A stretch of 64,000 bases of DNA from Nannobrachium achirus (Eukaryota; Chordata; Actinopteri; Myctophiformes; Myctophidae). Shown here piece after piece: positions 13,730 through 25,502 of this stretch. The DNA lies in NCBI GenBank assembly GCA_963921795.1, contig OY997653.1, positions 708,501 through 772,500 on the forward strand. The letters run 5' to 3'. Position numbers and translations under genes: made by a program. Under the pieces are notes generated by a model. That model had not been told where the DNA came from and did no database searches. It saw only the letters and a program-made list of their open reading frames with translations. Numbering within the stretch: the first letter of the stretch is position 1; every line of letters begins with the position of its first letter.

Positions 13730-14354
13730 ATTCTTCTGCCTCTAAAACATACATTCAAAGTCACATTTAAATCACACTTTGCAATAATGTAGGTTAGTGC
13801 ACTGTGCACTTGTGCACTTGTAACCCACGGTTCAGCGGGAATTACAGTCATTTTATTTTATTTTTCAAATGGAATATATTCTTATTTTTCGCATGCAATG
13901 TTTTGACCACGGTCCCTGAGTCACAGCTGCAGAGCATTCGTAATCACCACACCCTGTATAAAGCCAGTCTTTTTTCAGTTTGTTCAGTAACCTCATTGGA
14001 GCTGCTGCAGGTTTGTACACATTTCATTTCAAGACTATTCCAATTTCTAACAGCATTACTCCATTTATATTTAACCCACACTATATTGCTTTTAGATCCA
14101 CCTGACCAACTCTGATATTGACACTGAGGCTGCGTGACTAAGATAATTGGTAAGTGAACATGTGGCTCGGAAATGTTTGTTTCTGGTTTTGGGATTGGAA
14201 TGTAAAAAGATTCATTTCGGTAATGTAATTATTGCTTGTAGATAAGCAGATTTGTCGACTTTATTTAGTTTTAAGCTTGTAGATCGGCTGATTAGTTGAT
14301 TTTTTTAGTTTTTTTGCCTGTGAACTGAATCTTAATTGTTTGGTTTTCAGAAAA

Positions 14355-14388
14355 ACTACATTTCCCAGAATGCAGCAGCTAAGATGGT
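14355..14388 (+). promoter_or_regulatory. ZNF143/STAF plus YY1-like sites, copy C (second)
   Basis: ACTACATTTCCCAGAATGC at 14355-14373 then AAGATGGTTGC, identical to 9232. Confidence 0.55.
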
Positions 14389-15163
14389 TGCTTGTTGGGC
14401 GTCGGCCGATTGAATCCATCTGAACAGTTTGAACAAAACACTGCTGAGTTGAGTGTGTGCTGCTCTGTTAACCGGTAAGACTGTTTGCTTGTATTTTGTA
14501 TGGTCTCTTTTACCGTTTTACTGTGTTATTTTGGTTCTATCGTTTACAGTGAGAATGTGTTTTATATTGTCAGGAGTGTGCAGTTGTGGATTATTGCCTG
14601 TGTCCACTATTGTTTGGGGTGTGGCCTCATCTCTTTCTTCAATGTAAGCATTTAACTAAAGAGATGTGAGTATTATTGCGACTGTTAGGTCGCAGTTACT
14701 ATCGAAACCTCCACCGGCTGTCACTCTGTCCGTGTGACATCATACTTTTGCCCTATTCATATCTCCGTTACCATTGCCCCTATCCATGCCAAACTTTGCA
14801 CACACTCCTTGGCTGCCTGATTTCTCACATGGCCCTCCAGCGCCACCATGAGGCCGATTCTTGCAAAACATTTGCCAACACTGCTCCTACAGATTTTGGC
14901 CTAAAATCACACAAATTGATTGTCAAATCACAACCTCCGTCCCTGATTTCACACATGCCCCTCTCTAGCGCCACCATCAGACAGATTTTTGCAAAACACA
15001 TTTTACAACACTGCTCCTACAGATTTTGGCCTAAAATCACGCAAATTGGATGGCAAATCACAACCTCCAAATCAGCAGATCTGTTGACTTTATTTTGTTT
15101 TAACCTTGTAGATCGGCTGATTAGTTGATTTTTCTTATTTTTTTTATCCAGGCCCTGTTTTTT

Positions 15164-16810
15164 GCATGTGAACTGAATCTAACTGATGGCTTTGCTTGGT
15201 TTTCAGAAAAAACTACATTTCCCAGAATGCAGCAGCTAAGATGGCTGCTTGTTGCAATCAGTTTGATTTGTCAGCACCTGGCCGCAACACAGCTTCTCCG
15301 AGTCAGGCAATCCAAATGTTTTTGCTCTTAACCACCGAGCTCTGCTTCACTGTGTAGCTGGCTCTCGAAGGGACTCTTCCATCGAGCAGTAAGCAAAACT
15401 CCACTATGTTCTCCTTTGTCGCACATTTGCTCTGTATTTTGCCACATTGCTAATGGTGGTTCTATCTGTTCCCATTGTAGGCAAATTAGGAGCTGCATCT
15501 GAGTCTTGGAAGAGAAATGGCATGTGTTAATGGAAGCAACAGCATACTGTGAAACATATGTTTCGAATGTAACCCCTGTTTGTTAAGTTCTGGAAAGAAG
15601 CATATTTTGAGTTAAAAGCCCCGGTTTTGGGAAGAACTTTATTTCATGTTTTAGGGGAACACCCCATTGAATAAAACAACGCTTATTGCGTTTTCACCTT
15701 GAGAACTGTTTCCGTGTGCTGGTTTGGGTTCAGACTTAACAATACTTAATGTTTAAAAACTTTATTTGAAGACGTGTTAAAAGCCCCGGTTTTGTGAAGA
15801 ACTTTATTTCATGTTTTAGGGGAACGCCCCATTGAATAAAACAACGCTTATTGCGTTTTCACCTTGAGAACTGTTTCCGTGTGCTGGTTTGGGTTCAGAC
15901 TTCACAATACTTAATGTTTAAAAACTTTATTTGAAGACGTTTACTACTTGAATTATTTGAAAACATTGTGATTTAAAAGACATGCCTGAAAATGGCTAGG
16001 TTGTTAACCCTCTGTTTTGAAGGTTTACAACCTGATGACCAACTCTTCAACAAAGACAACTAATGAAAAAGTTGGAAAATAAAGATTGAGTTAAAACCTT
16101 GAGGAGTTCTTTGGAACTATTTTATGTCTGTTGCATATAGTCTTTTGCATACATGTTGTGTAGAGGTCAATTTGTGCTTTCACCAATAACTATGCCGATT
16201 AGTGTAAAATCGGCAGAGTCTCTGTCATTTATAGCGCCACCAGAAGGCCGAAAATGCATTCTTCGATATTACTCCTTCAGATTTTATCCGATAATCACAC
16301 AAATGTGCACACAGTATCTCTACAGTGATGTAATCATGACGGATTTGTCCAATATCATATTCTATCTAATTGGCTAACATTGAATTCCAAGGTTTGCAGG
16401 ATTGCTCCTTTTTGAACAAAATGTCTCAAACGCAGCCTGCTATTTGTGTGAGATTTTGCATGCACATTCCCACTAGGCCAAGGAACAGATGCCACCCTTC
16501 TCACATTGGCCTGTTATAGCGCCACCAGCGGGTCAATTTTTGCAAAACCCATTTTTGGAACAAAATGCCTCAAATCCCGCATGCAGCGTCCGATTGCCGT
16601 GAAAGGCCAAAGAACACGTGGTACCCTTTTGACTTTGGCCTATTATAGTCACCACTAGGCCAAAAAAAAAAACACCTGACCTGCCGGAGACCTGTTCGGA
16701 AGAACACTGCTTCCAGTTTTTCTTTGATTTCTTCTTTGCTTTCCCTTGATGCCTTTTTGCTTTCCTGCTATTTATGCCTTGGCCACTTTATCGCTGCTTG
16801 CAGCTATATT
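15164..16810. repeat. Tandem unit copy D (truncated at its 3' side)
   Basis: Matches copy C from 10041 almost base for base, including both 165 bp blocks. It stops at GCAGCTATATTTTTT where the other copies read GCAGCTATATTTATTATT. This is the end of the tandem block. Confidence 0.92.
15222..15258 (+). promoter_or_regulatory. ZNF143/STAF plus YY1-like sites, copy D
   Basis: ACTACATTTCCCAGAATGC at 15222-15240 then AAGATGGCTGC. Confidence 0.65.
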
Positions 16811-19090
16811 TTTTAATTAATTCTTAGAGCCATTATAAATCGCTTCTCCAAGGGGTGGAACTGTAGCCCCTATAGTTCGCAAGAGAAAAATACTAAAATG
16901 TAAGTTTTTGCATTTCCCATTATAAGTAAATGGAGGGGGAAAAAAAATAATAATTGTACATTTTGCCCAATTACGTTGCCATGGTAACGCGGTGCGTGAT
17001 AAGTAATAGCACCCCATTCCCGGCCGAGCTGCATTTAATTTTTATGTATATATTGCAGAGGTGGCGGCCCTAGTTGCATGCCACACATAAAGGCCAGAAG
17101 GAGAAAAAGAAAAAAAGTAAGTGTTTTGCCCTAGGCAGGGCAGTCACACTTAAGGGAAAAACCAAACCAATTATAACCTTGGGCTCAGGGTTAGGTTTAT
17201 AAGTAGCCTGAAACCACAGGAGTCAAGGAATAATGTAACTCATAGGTGGCATCGGTTATATCTACCACACCACCATTGAGGAAGAAGAAAAGTGAAATTG
17301 GAAGTCCCATAGTTTTGTGGAAATTGGAAATTTTAGGGGGAATCCGAACATATGTTCAAACTTAATTATTTTCAAATAGTGCTCAGGCAGAGACAACAAA
17401 ACAGATGGGCAATAACGATAGAGACAGTTGGTTCGGCAACACCAGATTTCGGAAAAATAGGCTGTGGCAATGCGGCATTACTAAATGCAGCATTTGATTG
17501 CTTTATAGTAGAGCCACAAGAATCAGACATCAAGCAGTCCACGAACAGCTGGCAACAGGTCACCCATATTAACTAACTACACACCCTCTCGCCGAAGAGG
17601 ATAAATCGTTATACTTTGGAAGAACTCTTCACCTATCAAAAGAAAGGTGAGATGAGGGGAGTAATACAGTTCTCTGTTGGTTTGGTACAATTAATAGCAG
17701 GGTCAATACAGTAGATTAACAGTAAGTAGGAAAAGAGTAAAGAATAAAATATAAAAATGATGTAAGTAATCAACTGGAATAGTTTCATCGTGTTAACTAG
17801 TTATGTAGTTTTGCTATGTACCGGTAGTGACTCATTTGGAATACATGCTACTGAAAATAATCAGAGTTGATTAAAGCTGCAAGTATAGCTCAGTAGTGAA
17901 TTCAGATAGGGGTACTCAACATTAAGAGTAACCCCTATACGTCCCAACTAGAGGCGACCTTATACAAGTAAAGTGAACTTGAGAAATGTATAGTGGAGAG
18001 GGGTGTTTAGAAATAGTGTGCATCTTGTAACCCTGCCTGGCTATTGTTTGCCACTATATAATAGATCCGCACATTAAGGATGGAAGCAGAACCCATCATA
18101 ATACCAGGCACACCGGCAGAGACAGAACAACCTTCAGTCCAGGTGAGGCATGGTGTGAATTTGGCATAATTGCTGTCCCCATTTGGAGGCCCTAATCACC
18201 CAAATGAACTTGGGTTATGCACTGCGTAATCTCCCCATGAGACCATGGGGCAGATTTGGACTATTTGGACTAACATTCTACAGAATAGCCAAAAGCCATT
18301 AGTGTAATAATTAGCATAAAACCTCAATGTTCCTTGTGATATTAAGGATGGTTTATTGTGCAAACTCTCATAGGTCCTATGATAGGCATAGCATACCTGG
18401 ATACATAGAAAGGTATACAGGTTTAAATTATATGTGGAGAAAGCTTGGTGTGTGATATGTGAAAATTCCTAGGAAAAGTAGATTTTTAGGGCATGTCATA
18501 TTTTGCTAAATAAGGGGACCGTTAAAGGTCATAGGTCAAAAGTCAGTGTGCCACCGTGTTGGTTTGGTGGACAGTATAGAGTTAGTCTCCTTTATGTATA
18601 ATGAACTGTTAGAACCGAGGAGAAACACTTACACCAAGACAGGCTTCAGTTGGATAGGTATTGTGTCATATCATAAGAGGATACTGGAGTGCAATACTAA
18701 ATACAATAAAGTTCATAGGAAGGCAATAGTTATATTTTCAGAGACGTCCCCTCACAGTAATACTGTTGTCTTTGTTAATAATTGTTGTACAGTATATCAC
18801 TGCCTTGCTTTCAGTAGGGTTAAGGAAAAAGTAGATTACCAAAGGTCTGGGAGGTAACTAGGCCTATACTGACCTAAGTAGGCCTACTGTACTCTAATAA
18901 AGCGGTCGTGTTCAAATACCTTGGATTTATACTTGGGGTAATTTGAGTAGGCTACATGGCAAAAGCCAATACCTTGGTGCTTGTAATTGGCAAGCACATT
19001 ATGAATAATGAACTTACTTAATTTGCAGAGAATCGCAATATGGATACTTTTACTTGAGTATGAAATGCAAGTAGAGTACTTTTCCCAAAC
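16811..19090. other. AT-rich stretch without a recognised gene
   Basis: Starts with a repeat-like block (to about 17,040, CCATTATAAATCGC motif). Weak frames at 17,352-17,576 (+) and 18,546-18,857 (+) show no family I recognise and no codon-like composition. TATATAATA at 18,055 is too close to the ATG at 18,080 to serve it. It could be an old retroelement interior, but I see no LTR pair, primer site or RT motif. Confidence 0.4.
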
Positions 19091-19118
19091 AGGGTCTCAG
19101 CGAAAAAGAAAACATTAC

Positions 19119-19134
19119 TTTCACTTTCTCTTTC
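19119..19134 (-). promoter_or_regulatory. Interferon-stimulated response element-like site
   Basis: TTTCACTTTCTCTTTC is three TTTC cores spaced by 2 bp. On the other strand it reads GAAANNGAAANNGAAA, the core of an ISRE/IRF element. It lies 44 bp upstream of the ATG of the next feature. Confidence 0.55.
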
Positions 19135-19177
19135 AACGCGACTGCCTGCGAAAAACTGGCATGAGGATTGGGACTTG

Positions 19178-19348
19178 ATGATTACAGTGACAATTAACGC
19201 CGCGGCGGGTGCTGCTGTGGATTACGGTTTTAGACAGGGAATAAGAACCGTTGTCAAACGGTTCTCAAAGCGAGGGTATCACGAAGGACTGCGATGGTGT
19301 GACAGTATACCAAAAGGACTGGAAATGCGGATGTTCCATAGTAAGTAA
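19178..19348 (+). CDS. Unrecognised 56-codon ORF or first exon behind an ISRE-like site
   Basis: A clean ATG-initiated frame of 56 codons with ordinary amino-acid composition. It opens with a small alanine-rich stretch (INAAAGAAVDYGF) and then a basic segment (RTVVKRFSKRGYHEG). A perfect splice donor GTAAGT begins at 19,341, so the natural product may be a first exon of about 54 codons continuing elsewhere. The ISRE-like site just upstream suggests an interferon-inducible gene. I recognise no family and found no second exon in the window, so it may be an orphan exon or chance frame. Confidence 0.35.
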   Translation: MITVTINAAAGAAVDYGFRQGIRTVVKRFSKRGYHEGLRWCDSIPKGLEMRMFHSK

Positions 19349-19551
19349 GCTTGCGTTGCTATTTGGATTCTAAACATCTCCTATTCTCTGAAGTCCTAGT
19401 CTTTAATTAGTTCATTAGATCATCAGTCTTGTCCCATGAAAAATGTTCATAACCCAGCGTTACTACAGGCAGCGGCAAATAGTACAGGCTGCATGCACTG
19501 AGCTGCCTCGAAGATCCCCCATAGCAAGTAAATTTTACCATTGGCTCTAGG

Positions 19552-19776
19552 CAGGGGCGGACTGGGGCTAAAATTCGGCCCTGGCATCCTGGCCAGGCCA
19601 GCCCCTACAACCAGTGAGTGTGAAAACCCTCTACTGATCGAGGGTAGTACGTATAGATACCCTAGTGTTTAGTTTCACAACTTTTAATGGATGGAAAATA
19701 TGTTTATTGAGCTGAGAATGTGGCATCTCCTAGCCCCCTAGCCTACCAGCCCTTATAAATGGCCAGCCCTCCCCTG
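19552..19776. mobile_element. hAT-type MITE, 225 bp (CAGGGGCGGACTGG family)
   Basis: Begins CAGGGGCGGACTGGG and ends CCAGCCCTCCCCTG, imperfect terminal inverted repeats typical of a widespread fish hAT MITE. The flanks GCTCTAGG and ACTTTAAG may be a decayed 8 bp target duplication (5 of 8 match). Confidence 0.75.
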
Positions 19777-21160
19777 ACTTTAAGGAACATGGTGGAGCAG
19801 CCAGCAACAGGCTGAGCGTGAATCACCCAGCATTAACTTAACATACAACCCGACTACTGTTGTTCGTGGTGTCAGGACTGTAGCGGGGGCAGGTTTATAA
19901 CGCGAATGGACCGTTTGATAACCATAGCTGAAATTATTATAGGGCGTCAAATTAGTTGGGTTGGGGCAAAACAACGATTGATGTAATTTAATGTAGGAAC
20001 ACAAAGGAGATGTTGGTGAATGATAACTTAACTTAAAATGATTGTTATTGTTGTTATTTTAATTTTTTATTATGTTAAAAGCCCAATAACATCTGCCCAT
20101 ATCATCCATATGACTGGGCACTACTGCTAGATTGTGTAGCTTTATTAATTCTTTACACCAGATGAACCAGAGTATCGGCTCGACAGTAAACAGGACCAGA
20201 CTTTACGTCTCGTCATATTTTAGTCATAGCGAGGGCTTGGTCACATCATGGTTACAGGAAAAAGAACGTAAATAAAATCATTTTATAGTTTAGTGTACGA
20301 AACACAACGCTGGTTAACGTAAGGAAATATTTTTAGTGGAGCAAGGGATGTGTGCACTGTGTCACGGGCATTACTTAGTAATTAACAGAGGGCAGTGTGC
20401 TAAGTCCGTCATAGTGAGGCTGCTAATTTTTCCCAGGACAGTGGAATGGTTTCATCCAAACAACCAACGCAGAGGGAAAAAGTTGCTTGGTTGTCCTGTT
20501 AAACAACGGGGAGTGTGATCCTTTTTAGACACGTTGACCGTGTTCGTTCAGGTCAGACGCATCCTGGGATAGGAAATTCACCCTTACTATGGCTTGGCCT
20601 CATATCAAATAGCGTAATAGGTAGGGAATTGTCTGTGATGCTGTGCTCCATCCATTTTTGACCCGTCCTGGGCATTGACGTTAAACTGCACCAAACCTTA
20701 GTGGGAGAGAGTGATTAATGTCGATTGCGAGAAGCTTTACTTGATCATTGTCTCTCACTACCTTTAATTAGGCCATTGCGATTTTGCTTAGCTATATATA
20801 TAATATTTCAATCTATACAACACAGGCAATGATCCAACTTATTTATGTAATGGTGCTGTGTCACCATTGTCTCCGCCCCTTTTTCGCATTCTCCCTTCTC
20901 TTTCTCTCCATGTTGTTGTTATTGTATTTTTCTTTTTTTTCCAGGGCCCCTCCTGTAGGGAATGTCGGTGTATGATGACGCAATCAGTGTATGATGACGC
21001 AATTTTGTCGCGAAATTCTCCCCCCCTCACGGCTCATAGAAAACATATAAAGAGAAGGCTTCAGAAGCTGAAAATAACGGAGTGGGTGTTCTAAAACTTT
21101 AGCAATTTACTGAAATTTATTGACAATTTTAAGATTTGTTTTATAAAAAAAGTTACATGG
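19777..21160. other. No recognised feature
   Basis: Low-copy sequence with a pyrimidine-rich tract around 20,865-20,950 and short frames that do not look coding. The repeated pair GTGTATGATGACGCAAT at about 20,968-21,002 is a small direct duplication. Confidence 0.3.
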
Positions 21161-21166
21161 TATAAC

Positions 21167-21349
21167 TTTAACTGACTTGTTGTACCCACACCTCACCATC
21201 TCCGCCTGCATTCTCTGGAAAATCTTATCGTTTCTTGTTGCTCCATCCAACTCCCTCTGTAAGCCCTCCTCTGACAACAGAGATAGAAAAAGCTTCACCT
21301 CAGGGTTGGTCCAATATGAATTACCAGATTTACGGGCTTCAGTCGACAT
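21167..21349 (-). CDS. Myb/SANT-like (trihelix) DNA-binding domain, first exon
   Basis: From the ATG at 21,349 on the minus strand the first 61 residues read as the start of a Myb/SANT-like domain: Trp13 (YWTNPEV), Leu/Phe-rich helix 1, then RELDGATRNDKIFQ and GYNKSVK. Fish relatives continue with QCREKLKKLK after this point. Here the homology stops at about 21,167 and the frame runs on into unrelated residues, so an exon boundary or truncation is likely; the following GTTATA is a poor donor. Such domains occur in the Myb-like protein of PIF/Harbinger transposons and in domesticated host genes. A Harbinger-like GGTGTGGAGT-rich block lies nearby at 21,560-21,705. Confidence 0.6.
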
Positions 21350-21555
21350 ATTGTCACAGTTTAAATGCTATGATGTAGCTTACGTCTTTTTTGTACGACA
21401 AATTGACTAACGCCGAGCAGCTAAGGCTAAAACCAAGGGTGGCTACATGAACCAAAACATCCTGTTTTCAAAGTCGCAGCGTTGTGACGATGTTTCCCTG
21501 ACCAATCAGTAGCAAGAAGCAAATACGTCACTGGATCAGGCCTCGCTTAGCCTAG

Positions 21556-21790
21556 TCCGGACCCACTCAAGAGTGGAGCCGTTTTGGTACCCCGTTAAGT
21601 ACCACTTTCACACCACTCTACCCAGTTCCTTGTAGTGGAAAACCTGACACAAGTGGGCGGTGTGGTGTGGAGTGGTGTGGAGTTGGGCCTGTGGAAAACC
21701 GGCTTAAGTGTCCTTGAGCAAGAGTCTGAACCCCTAGTTGTAAAGTGCCTTGGATAAAGGCGCTATATAAATGCACCATTTACAATTTAC
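21556..21790. mobile_element. Harbinger-like MITE end plus LINE/SINE tail
   Basis: Sequence from TAGTCCGGACCCACTC to GGGCCTGTGGAAAACCGGC has the wording of fish PIF/Harbinger-type MITEs (GGAGCCGTTTTGGTACC, GTGGAAAACC). It is followed by AAGTGCCTTGGATAAAGGCGC and CTATATAAATGCACC, the usual 3' tail of L2-related LINE/SINE copies. The boundaries are not resolved. Confidence 0.5.
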
Positions 21791-22600
21791 TGGTTCAACA
21801 CCACTGTGTTAAAGGACAACATTAAGTGTTTTTTATTTTTTTTATTTCCTTTATTTTTTTGTTGTGCATCCTTTACCCAAAATTATCTTAATTCATTTTG
21901 TGAGAATATATTTTGTTTATTATGTTTATGACATGTGGTCTCTGGTCATTGTAATTACATAGAAAACAAAGACAAACACAAGTCATAAAACTGTGAGCTG
22001 TCTATTTGGAGGGCTATTCCGTGAGCAATGAGGGGATGGATCTTTCCATGAAAAAGGTGGTATTATTTTTTATAATCTAAAAAAATAATCTAAGATTCTA
22101 ATTAAACTAGCAATTTAAAATGTGAGATAGAGAGTTATTGTGTCACATCATTAATGCACTTAAAGGTTTTTCATCATGTGTCTCTTAATTGCCCTTTTGA
22201 AAGAGGATAGTTTTTTCAGTGTTTTGATGTAGAATGGTACTCACTGCATGGCAGCCGAATAGTAGAAGGTTCAACTCTGTTAAAATTAAATTTGTGTGAA
22301 AAATAGAAAGTTGTTCTTTAAACCAATTGGACCAACCTGGACTGACCTAAGCATCCATTAATTAATTGAGTTGATTGATTAAGAGAACACGTTGGCAGCT
22401 TATCTGACTACTTAAAACGGCCGCCTAATATTGGCCACAGATGATTTTTATCTTTAGAAGGTGTTTTTTTTTTCTATAATTGGCCCCAGGTCTAAATGGG
22501 TTAAAATGCTGATGGTTTCTAGATTAGATTACTAATTAAACAAGATTACTAATTAAACAATTAAAACCCTAAAAGAGGCTTTACAATGATTGTTATTGCC
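21791..22600. other. No recognised feature
   Basis: AT-rich sequence with a short direct duplication (ATTACTAATTAAACAA twice at about 22,528-22,562). No convincing coding frame. Confidence 0.3.
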
Positions 22601-22619
22601 TCATCAATGTGTTTATTCT

Positions 22620-22759
22620 TCAAACTCCCAAAGTTACTCGAGAGGCAGAACCAGCAAGACAGGGACATTTGGGAGCAGAGAACGCTGGGAGTGCTCCAGA
22701 CCAAGCTCCAGGAGGTGCAGGATGAAAACTTCTCCCTTCATCGTCCACGACTGGATTGA
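22620..22759 (+). pseudogene. Coiled-coil exon-like fragment
   Basis: One frame reads KLPKLLERQNQQDRD, then IWEQRTLGVLQTKLQEVQDE, then NFSLHR before a TGA at 22,757. Heptad-like spacing of Leu/Ile and many Gln/Glu/Arg suggest a coiled-coil exon. No clear acceptor or donor is seen, so this is more likely a fragment than a functioning exon. The parent gene is not recognised. Confidence 0.3.
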
Positions 22760-23214
22760 TGTCTTCAGACAGGATTGCTGTCGCTGCGAATACACCCCGA
22801 GTCTGTTCCACTTGGACAACTTTGGAGGGCCTGGAAATCAGCTTGATGTCCCATGGGACATGATTTCTCCGTGATGTTCACCACAGGTTCTGTCTCTGTT
22901 CTCGAGGCCGTGGATGAAAACAGAAGACTATGTTTTATTGCACTGTTTACCCCTGGGTCACCCAGGGGTAACAATTTGAACTTGGCAAGTTTGGCAGTTT
23001 AGCCCATTATACTATGTAGTTGCCTTAGCTTGGCCTATCATGACTTCGCCATACTGCGCCAATATTATCCTTTTACAAAAAGGTAATTCAACTCTTTATT
23101 TGCTTAAGGCAGGGGGATACCAAATACACTGGCCGAGGGTGGGTGCAATCAGGTGTAAGACCCCTCCGAATTCATGCCAGGACCAACAGAGGCGGCTGAC
23201 CATTTGGCACTCTT

Positions 23215-24225
23215 AGTCCATGGGCCAGACGGGTTGTCGGTATCAAAAAGGTGGCAAAGGTTACCATGCATTTTTGAAAAGCTCTATATCTGTAGATTAT
23301 ATTTTGGTATGATAACCCTTTCTTAGACACAGCTAAATTGGTGTTATCAGCCTCTAGAATTGGTGTCCCATTAACATTACATTACAGGAAAAAAGGTAAA
23401 AAAATGTATCTGCTTTTAGTAGCATAAGAGGGGTCAAACTAGGGGGTTTTCATGATGCCGAATCCATTGCAAGCATCTGTTTTGTACAAAAAACATTCCT
23501 TGGGCTATAAATGGCCTCAGAAGACGATGCATGTATGGGTGTGCATTCATGTTAGTCGGAGGCCTTAGGGTTTTATTTCTCATGCTAATCAGTCTAAAAG
23601 CGCCAAACTTTGCACAGATGTAGCCCAGGGCATGCTCTAATGATTTAGCTAGGGCGCCCGAGTCGGTGACCTTCGGGCTCCAGAAAACATCCACAAAACT
23701 CTGAAAAGTGATGACTCATGACTTTTCATCACTAAACCATTGTTTTTCTGGAGCTGTGGCGACCCCGAGGTCACCGACTCGGGCGCCCTAGCTAAATCAT
23801 TAGAGCATGCCCTGGGCTACATCTGTGCAAAATGTGGCACTTTTAGACTGATTAGCACGAGAAATAAAACCCTAAGGCCTCTGACTAACATGAATGCACA
23901 CCCATACATGCATCGTTTTCTGAGGCCATTTATAGCCCAAGGAATGTTTTTTGTGCAAAACAAATGCTTGCAATGGATTCGGCATCATGACAAACCCCTA
24001 GTTTGACCCCTCTTATGCTACTAAAAGCAGATTATTATTTTGCTTTTTTTCCTTGTAATGTAAAGTTAATGCGACACCAACTCCAGCGGCTGATAACACC
24101 AATTTAGCTGTGTCTAAGAAAGGGTTATCATACCAAAATATAATCTACAGATATAGAGCTTTTCAAAAATGCATGGTAACCTTTGCCACCTTTTTGATAC
24201 TGACAACCCGTCTGGCCCATGGACT
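23215..24225. mobile_element. Foldback element 1: about 500 bp inverted arms
   Basis: Left arm 23,215 to about 23,716 and right arm about 23,720-24,225 are inverted copies from AGTCCATGGGCCAGACGGGTTG to the centre near 23,718. They are nearly identical with scattered substitutions. Mirrored frames of 86 and 88 codons (minus 23,434-23,694; plus 23,740-24,006) are open in both arms, with shared peptides such as SLEHALGYICAK and MNAHPYMHR. They match no family I know, and openness in both arms follows from the mirror arrangement. A relative of one arm is split by a LINE at 62,575-63,560. Confidence 0.85.
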
Positions 24226-24353
24226 ATCTGGAGGAGCAGCACAGCACCGAAGTGCTCTTCACAGCCCGGTTTGGGGTATTTATTCCAGAGTGCAGTCAAC
24301 AGACAGCCTAGGCCCTTCCAGGAAGTGGTTGCTAACTAAACCTTATTGGCCGG

Positions 24354-25502
24354 GTTTCCCAAAGCGATTTTAGCCCATCGTAAGCCCAACGTAGCTCACA
24401 CATGGTCATAGAGACCAAGCCCCGATCGTCATGTTCCCGTGTTCATATGGTTTCGGGCAGAGCGACTTATTTAGCCCCCTACAACTACACCATCATTAAG
24501 ATTTCACAAACAAAGTGCTTAATAAAGTCTCACACCTGTCTAAATACGGCACAGCTTTCTATAATTACCCGTATCCTCCGTTTTCTTCCTGCGAACTTAA
24601 AATATGGATGTGCGCTAATAATGCCAGGAAATATTAATATTTTAATGTGATCAATTGTATGAGTTTGACCAGAGAGATGATAAACTACCCCCTAAAACAC
24701 CACTAGAGCGCACCATCGTAACACTGTAAACATAACAGGTCTCTGTATGAAGCTGTGTGAAAAGCCCCTCCTCTATGGGTTTTAAAATGGCGGCGCACCG
24801 GAGTACACAGCGGTCGGATCTAAACGATTCGTGGCAGATCGTTCACATTGACCTATCATCCGGGCAAATGGTCGGAATGAAAATCCGACCAAGTGAATTA
24901 AGCGGCGTTATGGATGTTGTTAGTATGTTAGCAGGCTAACGGCTGGGAGCGGCCTTCTTACACAGACAAGGCCTGAATTCCAGTGACTGCGCATCCTTTT
25001 TTTCCCACGGTCTATCATTACAGCCAGTACAAGGTAGGGGAAACCGTTTGCGCCGCTAATATATCGGAAAAAAATGCTAAAACATTGCTTTTATATAAAA
25101 GTCGATCTGAGAGTCGATCGGCAGAGAGCTCCCTAATAACAATGTTGATCTGGGAGTTGATCGGCGCTGAAAAAGTTAATAAGAAGCCTTTTTATCTGAT
25201 CACTGTCTGTTTATCTCAATGGGGTTGGTGCGCATGGGGAACACCAGGAAATACATGGGAAAACAGAACGCTATTGGGTAAAAAGGCTTCCACGGAGGAT
25301 ACGGGTAATTATAGAATGCCGTACCATTTAGACAGTAGTGAGACTTTATTATGCACTTTGTGAAATCTGAATGTTGGTGTAGTTGTAGGGGGCTAAATAA
25401 GTCGCTCTGCCCGAACCCAGCTAAACACAGGAACATGACGGTCGGGGCTTGGTCTCTACGACCATGCGTGAGCTACGATGGGCTATAATCGCTTTGGGAA
25501 AC
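24354..25502. mobile_element. Foldback element 2: TIR about 220 bp, enclosing a unique centre
   Basis: Outer ends GTTTCCCAAAGCGATTTTAG (24,354) and its near complement ending GCTTTGGGAAAC (25,502). The inverted arms run about 220-240 bp (24,354-24,590 and 25,285-25,502), including GCGACTTATTTAGCCCCCTA and its complement. The centre (24,600-25,280) is unique and includes an ATG-initiated frame at 24,787. Target duplication not evident. This looks like a non-autonomous DNA transposon with long terminal inverted repeats. Confidence 0.8.
24787..24939 (+). CDS. 50-codon ORF inside foldback element 2
   Basis: ATGGCGGCG start in a GC-richer context, then a frame with ordinary composition (SDLNDSWQIVHIDLSSGQ, RPSELSGVMDVV) ending TAA at 24,937-24,939. 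It resembles the first coding exon of a gene (preceding TTTTAAAATGGCGGCG, CpG-containing), possibly captured between transposon arms. No family recognised and no downstream exon seen. Confidence 0.3.
   Translation: MAAHRSTQRSDLNDSWQIVHIDLSSGQMVGMKIRPSELSGVMDVVSMLAG

Noticed and set aside
18055-18142. TATATAATA followed by ATG at 18,080 and a 21-codon frame ending at a GTGAGG donor
   Set aside because: The ATG lies only 17 bp after the TATA-like box, so transcripts from it would start downstream of that ATG; no other support.
17352-18857. Possible endogenous retrovirus interior
   Set aside because: No LTR pair, primer binding site, RT or integrase motif found on either strand.
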